Positions 18,144-27,286 of a DNA stretch of 64,000 bases are shown here, piece by piece (the stretch's first letter is position 1; every line of letters begins with the position of its first letter). The stretch comes from Bacillota bacterium (lineage in GTDB: Bacteria; Bacillota; Clostridia; Lachnospirales; Lachnospiraceae), in contig JAFAGA010000086.1 in assembly GCA_023423045.1 (NCBI GenBank), forward strand, positions 20,098 through 84,097. Reading direction: 5' to 3'. The translations under genes and the position numbers were made by a program. The notes below the pieces were generated by a model. It was not told the origin of the DNA. It did no database searches and saw nothing but the letters and a program-made list of their open reading frames with translations.

Positions 18144-19527
18144 TCTTCCCCTCCGTTCCAGAGAAACCTTCTTCCTTCCATTTTCCCTGTTTTTCTAAGA
18201 AATCTTTATATTTGGATTGAAAATTCTCCAGGGCCTCCCGGGGCATAATCTCTCCCCCCGCCACTTTTACATACTCCCTCCACAGCTCCTCATAAATCGC
18301 ATTATATTCCGGGAGCTGGTCATTCATCTGATATACATAGTTTCCCTTGTCCACATACTCCTCGGTCAACCGTTGCAGGCAATCGATCCGTTTTCCGCCT
18401 TGAGTATCTGTAAAAGCGGTAAAGCTTCCCTGCCGAAAAAAATAAATATTCTGAATCTCCGGCAATGACCAGACTTCTAAAAATACCTTGGTGACATCTA
18501 CCTGTCCACCCTCTTTCGGAACAAACAGGCCCCCCACGGATTTTGATACGGGCAGGGTATCCCTGTCTGCATAAGGCAGAGCAAAAGCGCCCAGCTTACA
18601 GCCAGGATATTTTGCCTCAGTATCTGAAGCAAAAACCTCGGTGGTCAAATACATCGCGGCCTTACCGGTTCCCAGCATTTTCTTCGCCGCTTCATACCTT
18701 GCTGTTGCTTGGTCTTCGTTCACATAGCCTTTCTCGATCAGCTTCTGATAGAGGGTGAGTATTTCAGCAAATTCCGGAACCTCCGTCCATTTCAACTCAT
18801 TTCTTGCCAGCCTTTGAAAGATCTTCTCCGCTTCTTCTCCCAGCGCAACCGGGTAACCGCCCGCCATAAATATTTGCGTTGTCCAGGCATCCCCATTGGT
18901 CATGTAAAGAGGCACAATTCCGCTGCTTTTTTGTTTTACTGTCTCAAGAAGCTCTATGAATTCCTGATAGGTCTTCGGATGGGGATCAATGATACCGCAC
19001 TGCTCCATAACGGCCCTATTATAATATACCGCTATATATCCGGAAGCAGATTCCTTCGGCATTGCATACAATTTATTGTCCTGCGGATCTCTTGCGATAT
19101 CTGCATTAACCAGTCTTGGCACCCATGCTTCCCTGCTCAGATCCGTACAATATCTGGCTGCCTCCAGCTCTTTGTTCTGCGTCGGACAATTATACTCAAA
19201 CACATCCGGAACCTCTGTCGTCGCAAGCTTCAGCTTTAGAAAGGATGCATATTCATTATCCGGAACCACCTGGAATTCCACATCGCATCCGTATTGCTCC
19301 CTGACTGCCGCCGCCATCAGACCATATTCACTGAAGTATTTATTCCGGCTTGTCAGGAAGGTAATTTTCTTGCCCTTCAGCACCGCGTATCGGTTTTCCT
19401 GTTCCTCGGACCTGCTGTCTGCACGGCCGCAGCCGCAAAGGCACAGAATACCTCCCGCCACCAACATACCTGCCAAAACCCTTTTCATCCCTCGACCTCT
19501 CATCCCTCGTCTCAACTCCTTTTTCAT
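18136..19527 (-). CDS. Family 1 extracellular solute-binding lipoprotein
   Basis: Up to 463 residues with an n-region rich in Lys/Arg, a hydrophobic stretch and a lipobox ending in LCLCGCG, so it is probably lipid-anchored. The mature part looks like a MalE-type sugar-binding protein (KKITFLTSRNKYFSEYG, YYNRAVMEQCGI, and a MYLTTEVFAS segment). The true start may be the internal ATG at 19488, since the first ATG has a weak ribosome site. It overlaps the LplB permease gene. The operon thus carries two different binding proteins; this one is intact, the distal one is frameshifted. The YesM/YesN pair is divergent from it. Confidence 0.85.
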   Translation of the reverse strand: MKKELRRGMRGRGMKRVLAGMLVAGGILCLCGCGRADSRSEEQENRYAVLKGKKITFLTSRNKYFSEYGLMAAAVREQYGCDVEFQVVPDNEYASFLKLKLATTEVPDVFEYNCPTQNKELEAARYCTDLSREAWVPRLVNADIARDPQDNKLYAMPKESASGYIAVYYNRAVMEQCGIIDPHPKTYQEFIELLETVKQKSSGIVPLYMTNGDAWTTQIFMAGGYPVALGEEAEKIFQRLARNELKWTEVPEFAEILTLYQKLIEKGYVNEDQATARYEAAKKMLGTGKAAMYLTTEVFASDTEAKYPGCKLGAFALPYADRDTLPVSKSVGGLFVPKEGGQVDVTKVFLEVWSLPEIQNIYFFRQGSFTAFTDTQGGKRIDCLQRLTEEYVDKGNYVYQMNDQLPEYNAIYEELWREYVKVAGGEIMPREALENFQSKYKDFLEKQGKWKEEGFSGTEGKSG

Positions 19528-19770
19528 TGTAGCCTAATCAATATATTGTTAATATGAAAAAAACATGGTTAAAACATGTAATAATGTATGTTTTGCTACA
19601 GTTCAGCCTGCGGTATTCCGACACTCCATTTTTTCGCTGCAGGGCTGCTTGACAGCGTTTGCAATAAGCCTTATGATGGTAACATCCTTTTCCTTGTATA
19701 GATATTCAAAACGTCCAACTTAACCGTAGTTCTCATAAAACAGAAATTTATCGCAACGGAGGTTGTGCAA

Positions 19771-21501
19771 TTGAAGCATACGTTTAAAAACACACTTTTT
19801 TTCAAAATATCTGTAATTATCACGTGCTTTATACTGATTTCATCCATCATATTTTGGAGCTATTCCTATAATACGCTTCGTTCCGATTCAACCAAAACAC
19901 TTACCTATATCACGCAAAGAACTGCCAGCGAGATCGACAACCTCATATCGAGCATGGACAGCCTTGCCTTGCAAATCTCCACCAATACCGAGGTTCGTGA
20001 CTTTTTTACCGCTGCCAGCACCAGGGACCTGGATAATTCCTCCTTATCCGATCAGGTAATTGACGTTCTTATTTATGCCATGATCCCAAAAAGTGTCTCC
20101 AAATACCGTATCTCCCTTTACAACGAAAAGCGCAATTTTATCTCCACCGGACTGGCCTATAGCCAGAACATCACCGGCCAGCTGCTGAACTCTCCCGATT
20201 ATCTCAGTTGGTACCGTTCCAAGGGAATTCTCCAAAAGAATGGTGCTCTTCTGGAGGCAGCCAAGGATTTCTGGTCTGCAAGCCCATCTACCACAATAAC
20301 ATTGTACCGCAATATCTACCACTCCTCCTATACTAACCAATCAGCAGGAATTGTTGAAATTCAATGTCCCATTGACTATATCGCTCATCTGATCTCCCCG
20401 TCAGAGGATTATTATTACTATACGCTGACGGATCAAAACAATCGAAAAATATATCAATCCGACCCAAGCTACCATGCCACACACTCAAATTCCATTCTTG
20501 CCACCATAGAGCTGTCCTCCGGCTGGACACTCACCAGCGCCTGCCAGAAAAATACCGTCTTTCGCCTGCTCTTTCCGATGATGTTCTACATCCTGTTAAC
20601 CTATTTTGTCATCATCGTAATCTGTTTATTGGTGATCAACCGAACCATCAACAAGGTAACCCGGCCGCTTACTTTTCTTACCGATAAGGTAAAGAAGGTG
20701 ACCTTAAGCCAGCCGGCCCTGGGGCTCTCTTTCTCCGGCTATCCCGACGAGTTTGATCAGCTGAGCAAAGCCTTCGCCCAGATGATGGAGCGGCTCCAGT
20801 TCTATATGGATGAAAATATCAAGCGCAAGGCCTATGAGATGCAAGCGAATATGATCGCATTGCAATCACAGATCAACCCTCATTTTATCTATAATACTCT
20901 TACCGTAATTAAATCCCATGCACTGGAAGAGAATTATGAGCAGATCGGTCCCGCCTGTAACTATCTGGCCCAGATGCTGCGTTACATATCCGTATATTCC
21001 GAGGAGAGCGTTCCATTTTCCAATGAGCTGGGCCACGCCATTCTTTATCTGAAACTCATGAAAATCCGGTACGAGGACTCCTTCCATTACTCTGTTGAGC
21101 TTGAGGAGGGGCTGGATGTCTCCGAACTTCTTATCCCAAGGCTTTGCCTGCAGCCACTGCTGGAAAACTGCTTTCAGCATGGCTTCAAGAGAGTTTTGCC
21201 GGTCTGGGAAATAAAAATAGTCTGCCGCCGGGCACAGAATTTATGGGTGCTTGAAGTGACGGATAACGGTTCCGGCTTTACCCCCGACGGCATATCTCAA
21301 TTACAGAATAAGGTGGAGCATTTTCTCTCCGAACCGTCCACTTCACTCCCTTCCCTTTCGATCGGCGGAATGGGACTTGTTAATACAATTGTCCGAATGA
21401 AGCTGAAATATTATAACAACTTTCAGTATCATATCCGCTCACCCCTAGATGATTCACACGGAACACAAATTGTATTTGAAATTGGAGGAATGAAAGAATG
21501 A
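19771..21501 (+). CDS. YesM-type sensor histidine kinase
   Basis: About 576 residues from a TTG at 19771, which has GGAGG 8 bases upstream (a GTG at 19765 is too close to it). Transmembrane segments lie near residues 10-32 and 270-292, flanking an extracellular sensor domain. A HAMP-like linker follows, then the His_kinase domain with the phosphoacceptor in QINPHFIYNTL near 370, N-box LLENCFQHGF and G-box GGMGLVNTI. It overlaps the regulator gene by 4 bases (ATGA). It is divergent from the ABC/fucosidase operon, which it most likely controls in response to an external sugar or to the loaded binding protein. Confidence 0.93.
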   Translation: MKHTFKNTLFFKISVIITCFILISSIIFWSYSYNTLRSDSTKTLTYITQRTASEIDNLISSMDSLALQISTNTEVRDFFTAASTRDLDNSSLSDQVIDVLIYAMIPKSVSKYRISLYNEKRNFISTGLAYSQNITGQLLNSPDYLSWYRSKGILQKNGALLEAAKDFWSASPSTTITLYRNIYHSSYTNQSAGIVEIQCPIDYIAHLISPSEDYYYYTLTDQNNRKIYQSDPSYHATHSNSILATIELSSGWTLTSACQKNTVFRLLFPMMFYILLTYFVIIVICLLVINRTINKVTRPLTFLTDKVKKVTLSQPALGLSFSGYPDEFDQLSKAFAQMMERLQFYMDENIKRKAYEMQANMIALQSQINPHFIYNTLTVIKSHALEENYEQIGPACNYLAQMLRYISVYSEESVPFSNELGHAILYLKLMKIRYEDSFHYSVELEEGLDVSELLIPRLCLQPLLENCFQHGFKRVLPVWEIKIVCRRAQNLWVLEVTDNGSGFTPDGISQLQNKVEHFLSEPSTSLPSLSIGGMGLVNTIVRMKLKYYNNFQYHIRSPLDDSHGTQIVFEIGGMKE

Positions 21502-23039
21502 ATATCCTGCTTGTAGAAGATGAACCCCCAATCCTTCGGGAACTGGAGCACTATATCAAGAAATTCGGAGAACCCTACCATATATTAGCCACTGCCACCG
21601 ACGGAAACCGTGCCAGGGAAATTATTGATGAGTATCAGGATAAAATAGATTTTTTGCTGACCGATATCCAGATACCCATCATAAATGGATTGGAGCTGGT
21701 AGAGTATGTAAAAAAACGATACCCCTCCATTATCTGCACCGTACTCACCGGTTACAGTGATTTTGCCTATGTACAGAAGGCATTGCGTCTTAAGATTCTG
21801 GATTATATCCTAAAACCCATAGAGGAGGAGATTCTGCAAAAGCAACTGAAGGACGCCTACGAGCAAAAATGCCTTGACTCTGCCAAGTCGGAACTTATCA
21901 CAGGATATACTGCAGCTCCTGCCTCGTCCGGCGAGCTTTCCCTAAATTACAGGCAGGTGCTGATCAACATCGGCCAGTTTTCTAATAAAACTGATTTATC
22001 CCATGACGGAACTGTCTCCTCCGGAAATGCAAAGATGCTGGAGGAAATCTTAAGGCGCTTTCGCACCAGATTTATGAAATATTGGATGATACGGGCAAAA
22101 AACTGCTACTCGTATTTTGTTTTATTTTCCTTTAACAGCAGACAGGCCGGGCAGCGTTACTCGTTGTATCATGAACTGTACCAGGCATTGACCCGGCATT
22201 TTCCGGTGATCACATTTGTTTCCAGCGATACTCCGGTTATACTGCACAATATCAACAAAAACATGCAGGAACTAAGCAAATGTATCTACAAAAACATTTT
22301 ATTTGCGAAGTCCAGCTATATCCAGGTAGGAGAGGAAGCTCTTTTCCAGGATACCCCGGGACAATCAGAGGGTTCGGCTGCCACCCACAGCATCATGCAG
22401 TTAAGCAAGCTTTTCATCAACGGAAGCCGGGACTTATTTCTGTCGGAGCTGTTTCAATTCCTTCAACCTCTGAGGCTTCATTCGATTCGCCAGAATACGA
22501 TGGGAGTATATCTCCTGACACTGCTGACCGAATGCACCCTTCCCTATCTCCACCATGCTCCGATTCAACAAATGGAGCCTTACAAAATAATCGAGGATAT
22601 CCTCATGCTGTCCACCTCCTATGAGAGTCTTTACACCAATCTTGTCTCCATTTTTGATGATATTCTGGCAACAATAGCCAATGAAACCGGAAGTACGAGG
22701 GGAAAATCCACCACCTTCCTGCAAATCAATGATTACATAAAAAAACATTACGCAGATGCGATTAACACAAAAACCATTGCCGATCACTTTGGCTTCACCC
22801 CTGCTTATTTGAGTAAACTGTTCCGGGAGTATAAGGAAATCACACCCTCAGAATACATTTCACGGTTGCGGATCAGCAAAGCGAAAGAATTGCTGCACAA
22901 TAACAGTTCTATTTCCGTCAGGGAAATCGCCGCCGCAATCGGCTATGACGATCCTCTGTATTTCAGCAAAGTCTTTAAGAAGCTTGTCGGTGTAACTCCA
23001 AAGGCTTATCAGCTGGATCAGGGCTTGAGGCATAAATAA
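21498..23039 (+). CDS. YesN-type response regulator with AraC DNA-binding domain
   Basis: 513 residues. The N-terminal receiver has VEDEPPILRE, phosphoacceptor Asp in LLTDIQIPI near residue 55, and Lys in LDYILKPIEE. A middle region of about 250 residues is unassigned. The C-terminal AraC domain (residues about 410-505) has two helix-turn-helix units, with NTKTIADHFGFTPAYLSKLF and SVREIAAAIGYDDPLYFSKV. It starts inside the end of the kinase gene. It is the likely activator of the divergent sugar uptake operon. A strong terminator follows. Confidence 0.93.
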   Translation: MNILLVEDEPPILRELEHYIKKFGEPYHILATATDGNRAREIIDEYQDKIDFLLTDIQIPIINGLELVEYVKKRYPSIICTVLTGYSDFAYVQKALRLKILDYILKPIEEEILQKQLKDAYEQKCLDSAKSELITGYTAAPASSGELSLNYRQVLINIGQFSNKTDLSHDGTVSSGNAKMLEEILRRFRTRFMKYWMIRAKNCYSYFVLFSFNSRQAGQRYSLYHELYQALTRHFPVITFVSSDTPVILHNINKNMQELSKCIYKNILFAKSSYIQVGEEALFQDTPGQSEGSAATHSIMQLSKLFINGSRDLFLSELFQFLQPLRLHSIRQNTMGVYLLTLLTECTLPYLHHAPIQQMEPYKIIEDILMLSTSYESLYTNLVSIFDDILATIANETGSTRGKSTTFLQINDYIKKHYADAINTKTIADHFGFTPAYLSKLFREYKEITPSEYISRLRISKAKELLHNNSSISVREIAAAIGYDDPLYFSKVFKKLVGVTPKAYQLDQGLRHK

Positions 23040-23047
23040 CCCAGATA

Positions 23048-23085
23048 AAAAGGAGGCATTCTCCTTACAGACGATGCCTCCTTTT
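23048..23085. terminator. Bidirectional terminator between the regulator and truA-like genes
   Basis: AAAAGGAGGCAT (23048-23059) pairs with ATGCCTCCTTTT (23074-23085), a 12-bp stem with A-run before and T-run after. It serves convergent genes on both strands. Confidence 0.85.
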
Positions 23086-23133
23086 GTCGCTTTCCTATTG
23101 AAACATAAAACAGAGCCTAATAGCGGACTGACT

Positions 23134-23874
23134 CTAATATTCCACTTCTTGCAAAAATAAGCCCTGGGCGCTGGCGGGTGCGCTGGCCATATCCAACGAT
23201 TTCGGGTCCAGGATCGCGCCCAGATCCGCTATCTCTCTGTCATGCAATCCGATCTCAAGCAAGGTGCTGACAATCATACGTGCCATATTATGAAGAAAAT
23301 CATTGGCCCGCAGGGTAATCTGAATCTCCTTGTCATCCTGATAAATGTCAATGGAATAGATCTCCTTTACCGTAGATTTGCTCTTTTTCACCGTAGAGAA
23401 ATCCTTGAAGTCATGCCTGCCGATCAGCTGCTTTGCTGCCGCCTTCATTAACGGCACTTCCGGAGTTTTAAAGGAGTAATAGGTGTATTTTCGTTCGAAC
23501 ACGCTGGGTGCATCCCCTATGGCGATCCGGTACAGATAGGTTTTGGCCTTTGCATTCAGGGCTGCATGGAAGCGTTCCGGCACCTCTTCCACATCAATTA
23601 CCGCAATATCCATGGGGAGATAACGGTTGAAATAATTCTTAATCTCATAAGGCTTCATTCGGGAGCCTGTTTTGAAATTCGCAATCTGGGCATAGGCGTG
23701 CACCCCTGCCTCGGTACGGCAGCCGCAGTTCAGCTGTGCATCCTCGCCGGTCATCTTCTTTATTATTTCCATAAGCTTATTTTCAATGGTCGTCTCGGAC
23801 TCTCCCTTGCCAAGCCTCTGCCATCCGTGATAGCGGCTTCCGTCATATTCCAGGGTTAACTTAATATTTCGCAT
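23134..23874 (-). CDS. TruA family tRNA pseudouridine synthase-like protein with Glu in the catalytic motif
   Basis: 246 residues with the TruA fold signatures: LTLEYDGSRYHGWQR at the N-terminus, AHAALNAKAKTYLYRI-type segment, and HDFKDFST followed by FLHNMARMIVSTLLEIG. TruA modifies uridines 38-40 of tRNA anticodon arms. The usual catalytic motif RTDAGVH reads RTEAGVH here (E55), confirmed in the DNA as GAG. All known pseudouridine synthases use that Asp, so this protein may be a second, altered TruA copy with low or different activity. It stands alone, convergent with the YesN-type gene. Confidence 0.85.
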   Translation of the reverse strand: MRNIKLTLEYDGSRYHGWQRLGKGESETTIENKLMEIIKKMTGEDAQLNCGCRTEAGVHAYAQIANFKTGSRMKPYEIKNYFNRYLPMDIAVIDVEEVPERFHAALNAKAKTYLYRIAIGDAPSVFERKYTYYSFKTPEVPLMKAAAKQLIGRHDFKDFSTVKKSKSTVKEIYSIDIYQDDKEIQITLRANDFLHNMARMIVSTLLEIGLHDREIADLGAILDPKSLDMASAPASAQGLFLQEVEY

Positions 23875-23922
23875 CGGTTTTCACCTTTTATTCCTCTCAT
23901 AAATCAAATAATTAATCCATTC

Positions 23923-25314
23923 TCAGCTCTGACCATAGGGCAGCCGTCTATTCGTATAATAACGATAATAGAAGACAAAGAGAACGGAGGTTACGGCCCA
24001 GGTAAGGGGATAGCTGAAGATTACCGTCTTCACATCCGGCCAGAAGGGCACCACAATCAGAAGCCATAATACACGCAAAGCACATACCCCCAGGCTGGTT
24101 ATTACCATCGGAATAAATGCATCTCCCATTCCTCTCAGGGAGCCGGAGAATATCTCAATAAATACATAGGTCCAGAAGGCGGGAACCATGAAGCGAAGAA
24201 TTTCCATTCCCTTGTTCATCACCTCTGTGTCCGTGGTGAACAGCCAATAGATATAGGGGCCTCCAAAATACAGAACCACACTTAAACCGATTGCCGCCGA
24301 CATTGCCATTCGAAGACAGACCATGGTTCCTTTCCGCACACGATCATATTTGCCTGCTCCGTAATTCTGCCCCACAAAGGTGGTAACGGATATCCCGAAG
24401 GCACTCATAATCATCCAGAAGATTCCGTCAATCTTGCCAAAGGCCGTCCAGGCAGCAAGAGTGTCCGTGCCAAAGCTGTTCATGTTGGCCTGAATAACCA
24501 CATTGGAAGAGGAATACATCAGTGACTGAAAGGCAGTGGGAAGTCCAATCCTGATAATTTTGCGAAGCATTTCCCGATGAAAGCGAATTTCCTTCAGGCG
24601 CAGCTGATAACATTCTCTGCTCCTCATAAGAGTAACACACACCAACACTGCACTGCAAAGCTGGGAGATAACCGTCGCTACTGCCACCCCCATCACATCC
24701 CAGCCAAGGGCAACGACAAAGATCAAATCCAATACAATATTAATTACACAGCTAATAATTAAAAAGTACAAGGGCTTTCTCGAATCACCGATTGCCCGCA
24801 ATATCCCTGCACCGACATTGTAAACCAGATTCGCAATCATACCCACAAAATATATCCGGAGATAGGTGAGAGACTGAGGGACGATCTCTTCCGGTGTTCC
24901 CATGAGATGCAGTGCCATCGGTGCGCAAAGAAGTCCCAGGACCATAATAATTGCCCCGCCTGCAATAGCCATAGCGATTGCCGTATGTACCGCCTTACTG
25001 ACCTCTTCCTTATAACGCCCGCCGTAATATTGCGATATCGTGACCGTCGCACCGGCGGAGATACCCACAAAGAAGCCGACAAATACATTAATCAGGGTTG
25101 ATGTTGCCCCTCCAACTGCGGATAAGGCTTCTTTTCCAACGAATCTTCCTACTACAATAGCGTCTGCCGTATTATATAGCTGCTGAAAAAAGGTTCCAAA
25201 CAACAGGGGGAAGAAAAAGATCAGCAGCTGTTTCCAGATAACTCCTTCCGTAATACCGTTGTTCCCTTCACGATTGCGTATCATAAATCTTAGTACCTCG
25301 TCTCTCTTGATCAT
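23923..25314 (-). CDS. MATE family efflux transporter
   Basis: 463 residues with about 12 membrane segments. MATE features include FFPLLFGTFFQQLYNTADAI near residue 35, GRFVGKEALSAVGG, and a repeated half later with PTAFQSLMYSSSN and GQNYGAGKYDRV. These transporters export drugs or metabolites using a Na+ or H+ gradient. The start may be the ATG at 25284 rather than 25314, as neither has a strong ribosome site. No neighbour suggests a substrate. Confidence 0.9.
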   Translation of the reverse strand: MIKRDEVLRFMIRNREGNNGITEGVIWKQLLIFFFPLLFGTFFQQLYNTADAIVVGRFVGKEALSAVGGATSTLINVFVGFFVGISAGATVTISQYYGGRYKEEVSKAVHTAIAMAIAGGAIIMVLGLLCAPMALHLMGTPEEIVPQSLTYLRIYFVGMIANLVYNVGAGILRAIGDSRKPLYFLIISCVINIVLDLIFVVALGWDVMGVAVATVISQLCSAVLVCVTLMRSRECYQLRLKEIRFHREMLRKIIRIGLPTAFQSLMYSSSNVVIQANMNSFGTDTLAAWTAFGKIDGIFWMIMSAFGISVTTFVGQNYGAGKYDRVRKGTMVCLRMAMSAAIGLSVVLYFGGPYIYWLFTTDTEVMNKGMEILRFMVPAFWTYVFIEIFSGSLRGMGDAFIPMVITSLGVCALRVLWLLIVVPFWPDVKTVIFSYPLTWAVTSVLFVFYYRYYTNRRLPYGQS

Positions 25315-25515
25315 ATGATTGCATAGTCATAGATGATTATGCTATTGAGTACCTGCTACGCCGCAATCAATGTAATATTTTCATAGAATTTGAGGATACT
25401 AAAACGAGAGGGACGCAGTTCAATTATTGTAACTCCATCAACCTAAAAAATCAAGATAGATCCAAGAAACATTTTCGTATAATTTATGTTGTTAAAATAG
25501 CAGACGGAGGTAGAA

Positions 25516-25671
25516 ATGGATAATAATAAGAATAGAATAAAAGATCGGGAAAAAAGCAATCCCGAGTTAAGAAAAATGAAGCCAAAAGAGAATGCCGATG
25601 TGGGCATAATTAACGGACAAATATCCGGTGTGCACGAAAGTAAGCATGAAAAGAGCAGATCTAAAAAATAA
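25516..25671 (+). CDS. Small, highly charged hypothetical protein (51 aa)
   Basis: An ATG at 25516 with GGAGG 5 bases upstream opens a 51-codon frame ending in TAA. The product starts MDNNKNRIKDREK and ends in a Lys/Arg/Ser-rich tail, with almost no hydrophobic residues. It is unlikely to be chance given the well-placed ribosome site, but I recognise no family. It lies alone between the divergent MATE gene and the uppP gene that faces it. Confidence 0.5.
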   Translation: MDNNKNRIKDREKSNPELRKMKPKENADVGIINGQISGVHESKHEKSRSKK

Positions 25672-25694
25672 TTGCCATACCGCCCTGGAAATCG

Positions 25695-25737
25695 ACTTGG
25701 TACAGAGGCAGCCATCAGCGCTGCACCTGTACCAAGT
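25695..25737. other. Strong hairpin between convergent small ORF and uppP
   Basis: ACTTGGTACAG (25695-25705) pairs perfectly with CTGTACCAAGT (25727-25737), with an inner stem GCAGC/GCTGC. No T-run follows on either strand. It could end transcription in both directions or be an RNA stabiliser. Confidence 0.5.
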
Positions 25738-25744
25738 CCTGTTA

Positions 25745-26566
25745 TCAACCTAAGAAAATAAAGTATGCCAGCACTACAATACCCAGCACAATCCGGTACC
25801 AACCGAAAGCTTTAAAATCATTCTTCTTGATAAAGCTCATCAGGAAGCGGATTGCCAGTACGGATACAATGAAAGCCGTCAGCATACCGACAATCAGAAT
25901 TGCCAGCTCCGTGCCGGTAAAATTAAATCCGAATTTAACAAGCTTTAAAAAGCTGGCCCCAAACATCACTGGAATGGATAAGAAAAAGGAATATTCCGCT
26001 GCAATAAACCGGGAGCTACCCAGCAGTATTGCACCGAGGATGGTCGAGCCGGACCGTGAAGTCCCCGGAATAATAGAAAGGATCTGAAAGATACCGATAA
26101 ACAGCGCCGTCCGATAGGTTAATTCGTTAAACTTCCTGATCCTGGGTTCCTTCCCCTTATTGAGATTCTCTATTACGATGAACAGGATACCATACAAAAT
26201 CAAAGTAATCGCTACCGTAGGATAATTATAAAAATGCTCATCAAACCAATCGTCAAACAGCACACCAAGAACTCCCGCAGGAATACAGCCCACCAATACC
26301 TTAAACCAGATATCCCAGGTAGCCATCTTCTCCGCCTTGGACTTGCTTGGAGCAAAAGGATTCAGCTTACGAAAATATAATAGCACCACCGCCAGGATTG
26401 CTCCCAACTGGATGACCACACGAAACATCTCCATGAACTCATCCGTCTGCTTCAACCGTATCAGCTCCTCCACCAAAATCATATGTCCGGTGCTGCTGAT
26501 TGGAAGCCATTCTGTAATTCCTTCAATAATTCCTAAAACAATTACCTTTAATATCTCGATCAACAT
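25745..26566 (-). CDS. uppP: Undecaprenyl-diphosphatase UppP/BacA
   Basis: 273 residues, multi-spanning membrane protein. The two signature motifs are visible: EGITEWLPISSTGH near residue 17 and PGTSRSGSTILGAIL near 167. It dephosphorylates undecaprenyl pyrophosphate so the carrier lipid can be reused for peptidoglycan and surface polymers; overexpression gives bacitracin resistance. It is a single-gene unit. The 320-base region upstream holds a short direct repeat (ATTTTGCCATTG/ATTTTGTCATTG, about 26592-26619) and the terminator of the next gene. Confidence 0.95.
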   Translation of the reverse strand: MLIEILKVIVLGIIEGITEWLPISSTGHMILVEELIRLKQTDEFMEMFRVVIQLGAILAVVLLYFRKLNPFAPSKSKAEKMATWDIWFKVLVGCIPAGVLGVLFDDWFDEHFYNYPTVAITLILYGILFIVIENLNKGKEPRIRKFNELTYRTALFIGIFQILSIIPGTSRSGSTILGAILLGSSRFIAAEYSFFLSIPVMFGASFLKLVKFGFNFTGTELAILIVGMLTAFIVSVLAIRFLMSFIKKNDFKAFGWYRIVLGIVVLAYFIFLG

Positions 26567-26736
26567 ATTCTCTTACCCACGCCTTTCCCATTATTTTGCC
26601 ATTGTTATTTTGTCATTGTTATCCCCATATAGTAATATATATGTCCAACAACTTCATTATAACAGCTTTTTGATCCAATCACCATTAATATTTAACGGTA
26701 AGACATCTCAACTATCTTCAATAAAATCCACACACC

Positions 26737-26765
26737 TAAAAGGGAGGTGTCTTGCGACACCTCCC
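26737..26765 (-). terminator. Intrinsic terminator after the CD3324-like gene
   Basis: GGGAGGTGTC (26742-26751) pairs perfectly with GACACCTCCC (26756-26765) around a TTGC loop. On the minus strand TTTT follows. It lies about 125 bases past the CD3324-like stop. Confidence 0.7.
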
Positions 26766-26890
26766 TCCAGAGTGCTAAAGTTCAAACACCTCTATACTTT
26801 TGATCAAAACAACCATCCCCTTTCCATATGAAATTGACCGGTCACTTGTATTATCCCACATTCTTTTGTAAATGCATAGGAATAGAACGA

Positions 26891-27160
26891 TTATATTGAT
26901 TTTTTCCCATATACAATTTTCTTAATCGTATCCTCACCCAGGTGAAACCGGTCTGCCAGGGTTTCGATTGTCTCCCCCTGTTCAAACAAATTCATGATCT
27001 TTCTGTTTCTTCTGTCAATTGCCTCTCGGGCACCGCTGACATAGCCCCAGCCTGCTTTACTGCTCTTCTTGGGAATATAGACGAGACTACCCTCGATATA
27101 TTCCTGAATCTCCTTCAACAGGCGGGCCGGCAATACATCTGCACCTTTCTTGTAATTCAA
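26891..27160 (-). CDS. CD3324 family HTH-domain protein
   Basis: 89 residues from a TTG at 27160 that has GGAGGG 8 bases upstream. Typical features are DVLPARLLKEIQEYIEG, VYIPKK followed by AGWGYVSGAREAIDRRNR, and a C-terminal helix-turn-helix (ETLADRFHLGEDTIKKIVY). The family is common in clostridia and looks like a small Mor/resolvase-type DNA-binding protein; its target is unknown. It is a single-gene unit. Confidence 0.8.
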   Translation of the reverse strand: MNYKKGADVLPARLLKEIQEYIEGSLVYIPKKSSKAGWGYVSGAREAIDRRNRKIMNLFEQGETIETLADRFHLGEDTIKKIVYGKKSI

Positions 27161-27286
27161 ATAACAATCCCTCCATAAATCCAATGTTATTCTTACTTCT
27201 ACCGTCTAAGCTTTTCATGTAAAGCCCACCTCCTTAAAATTTGATAGATACAGTATAACATAACTCTGATGAGATTACCATTCCCT

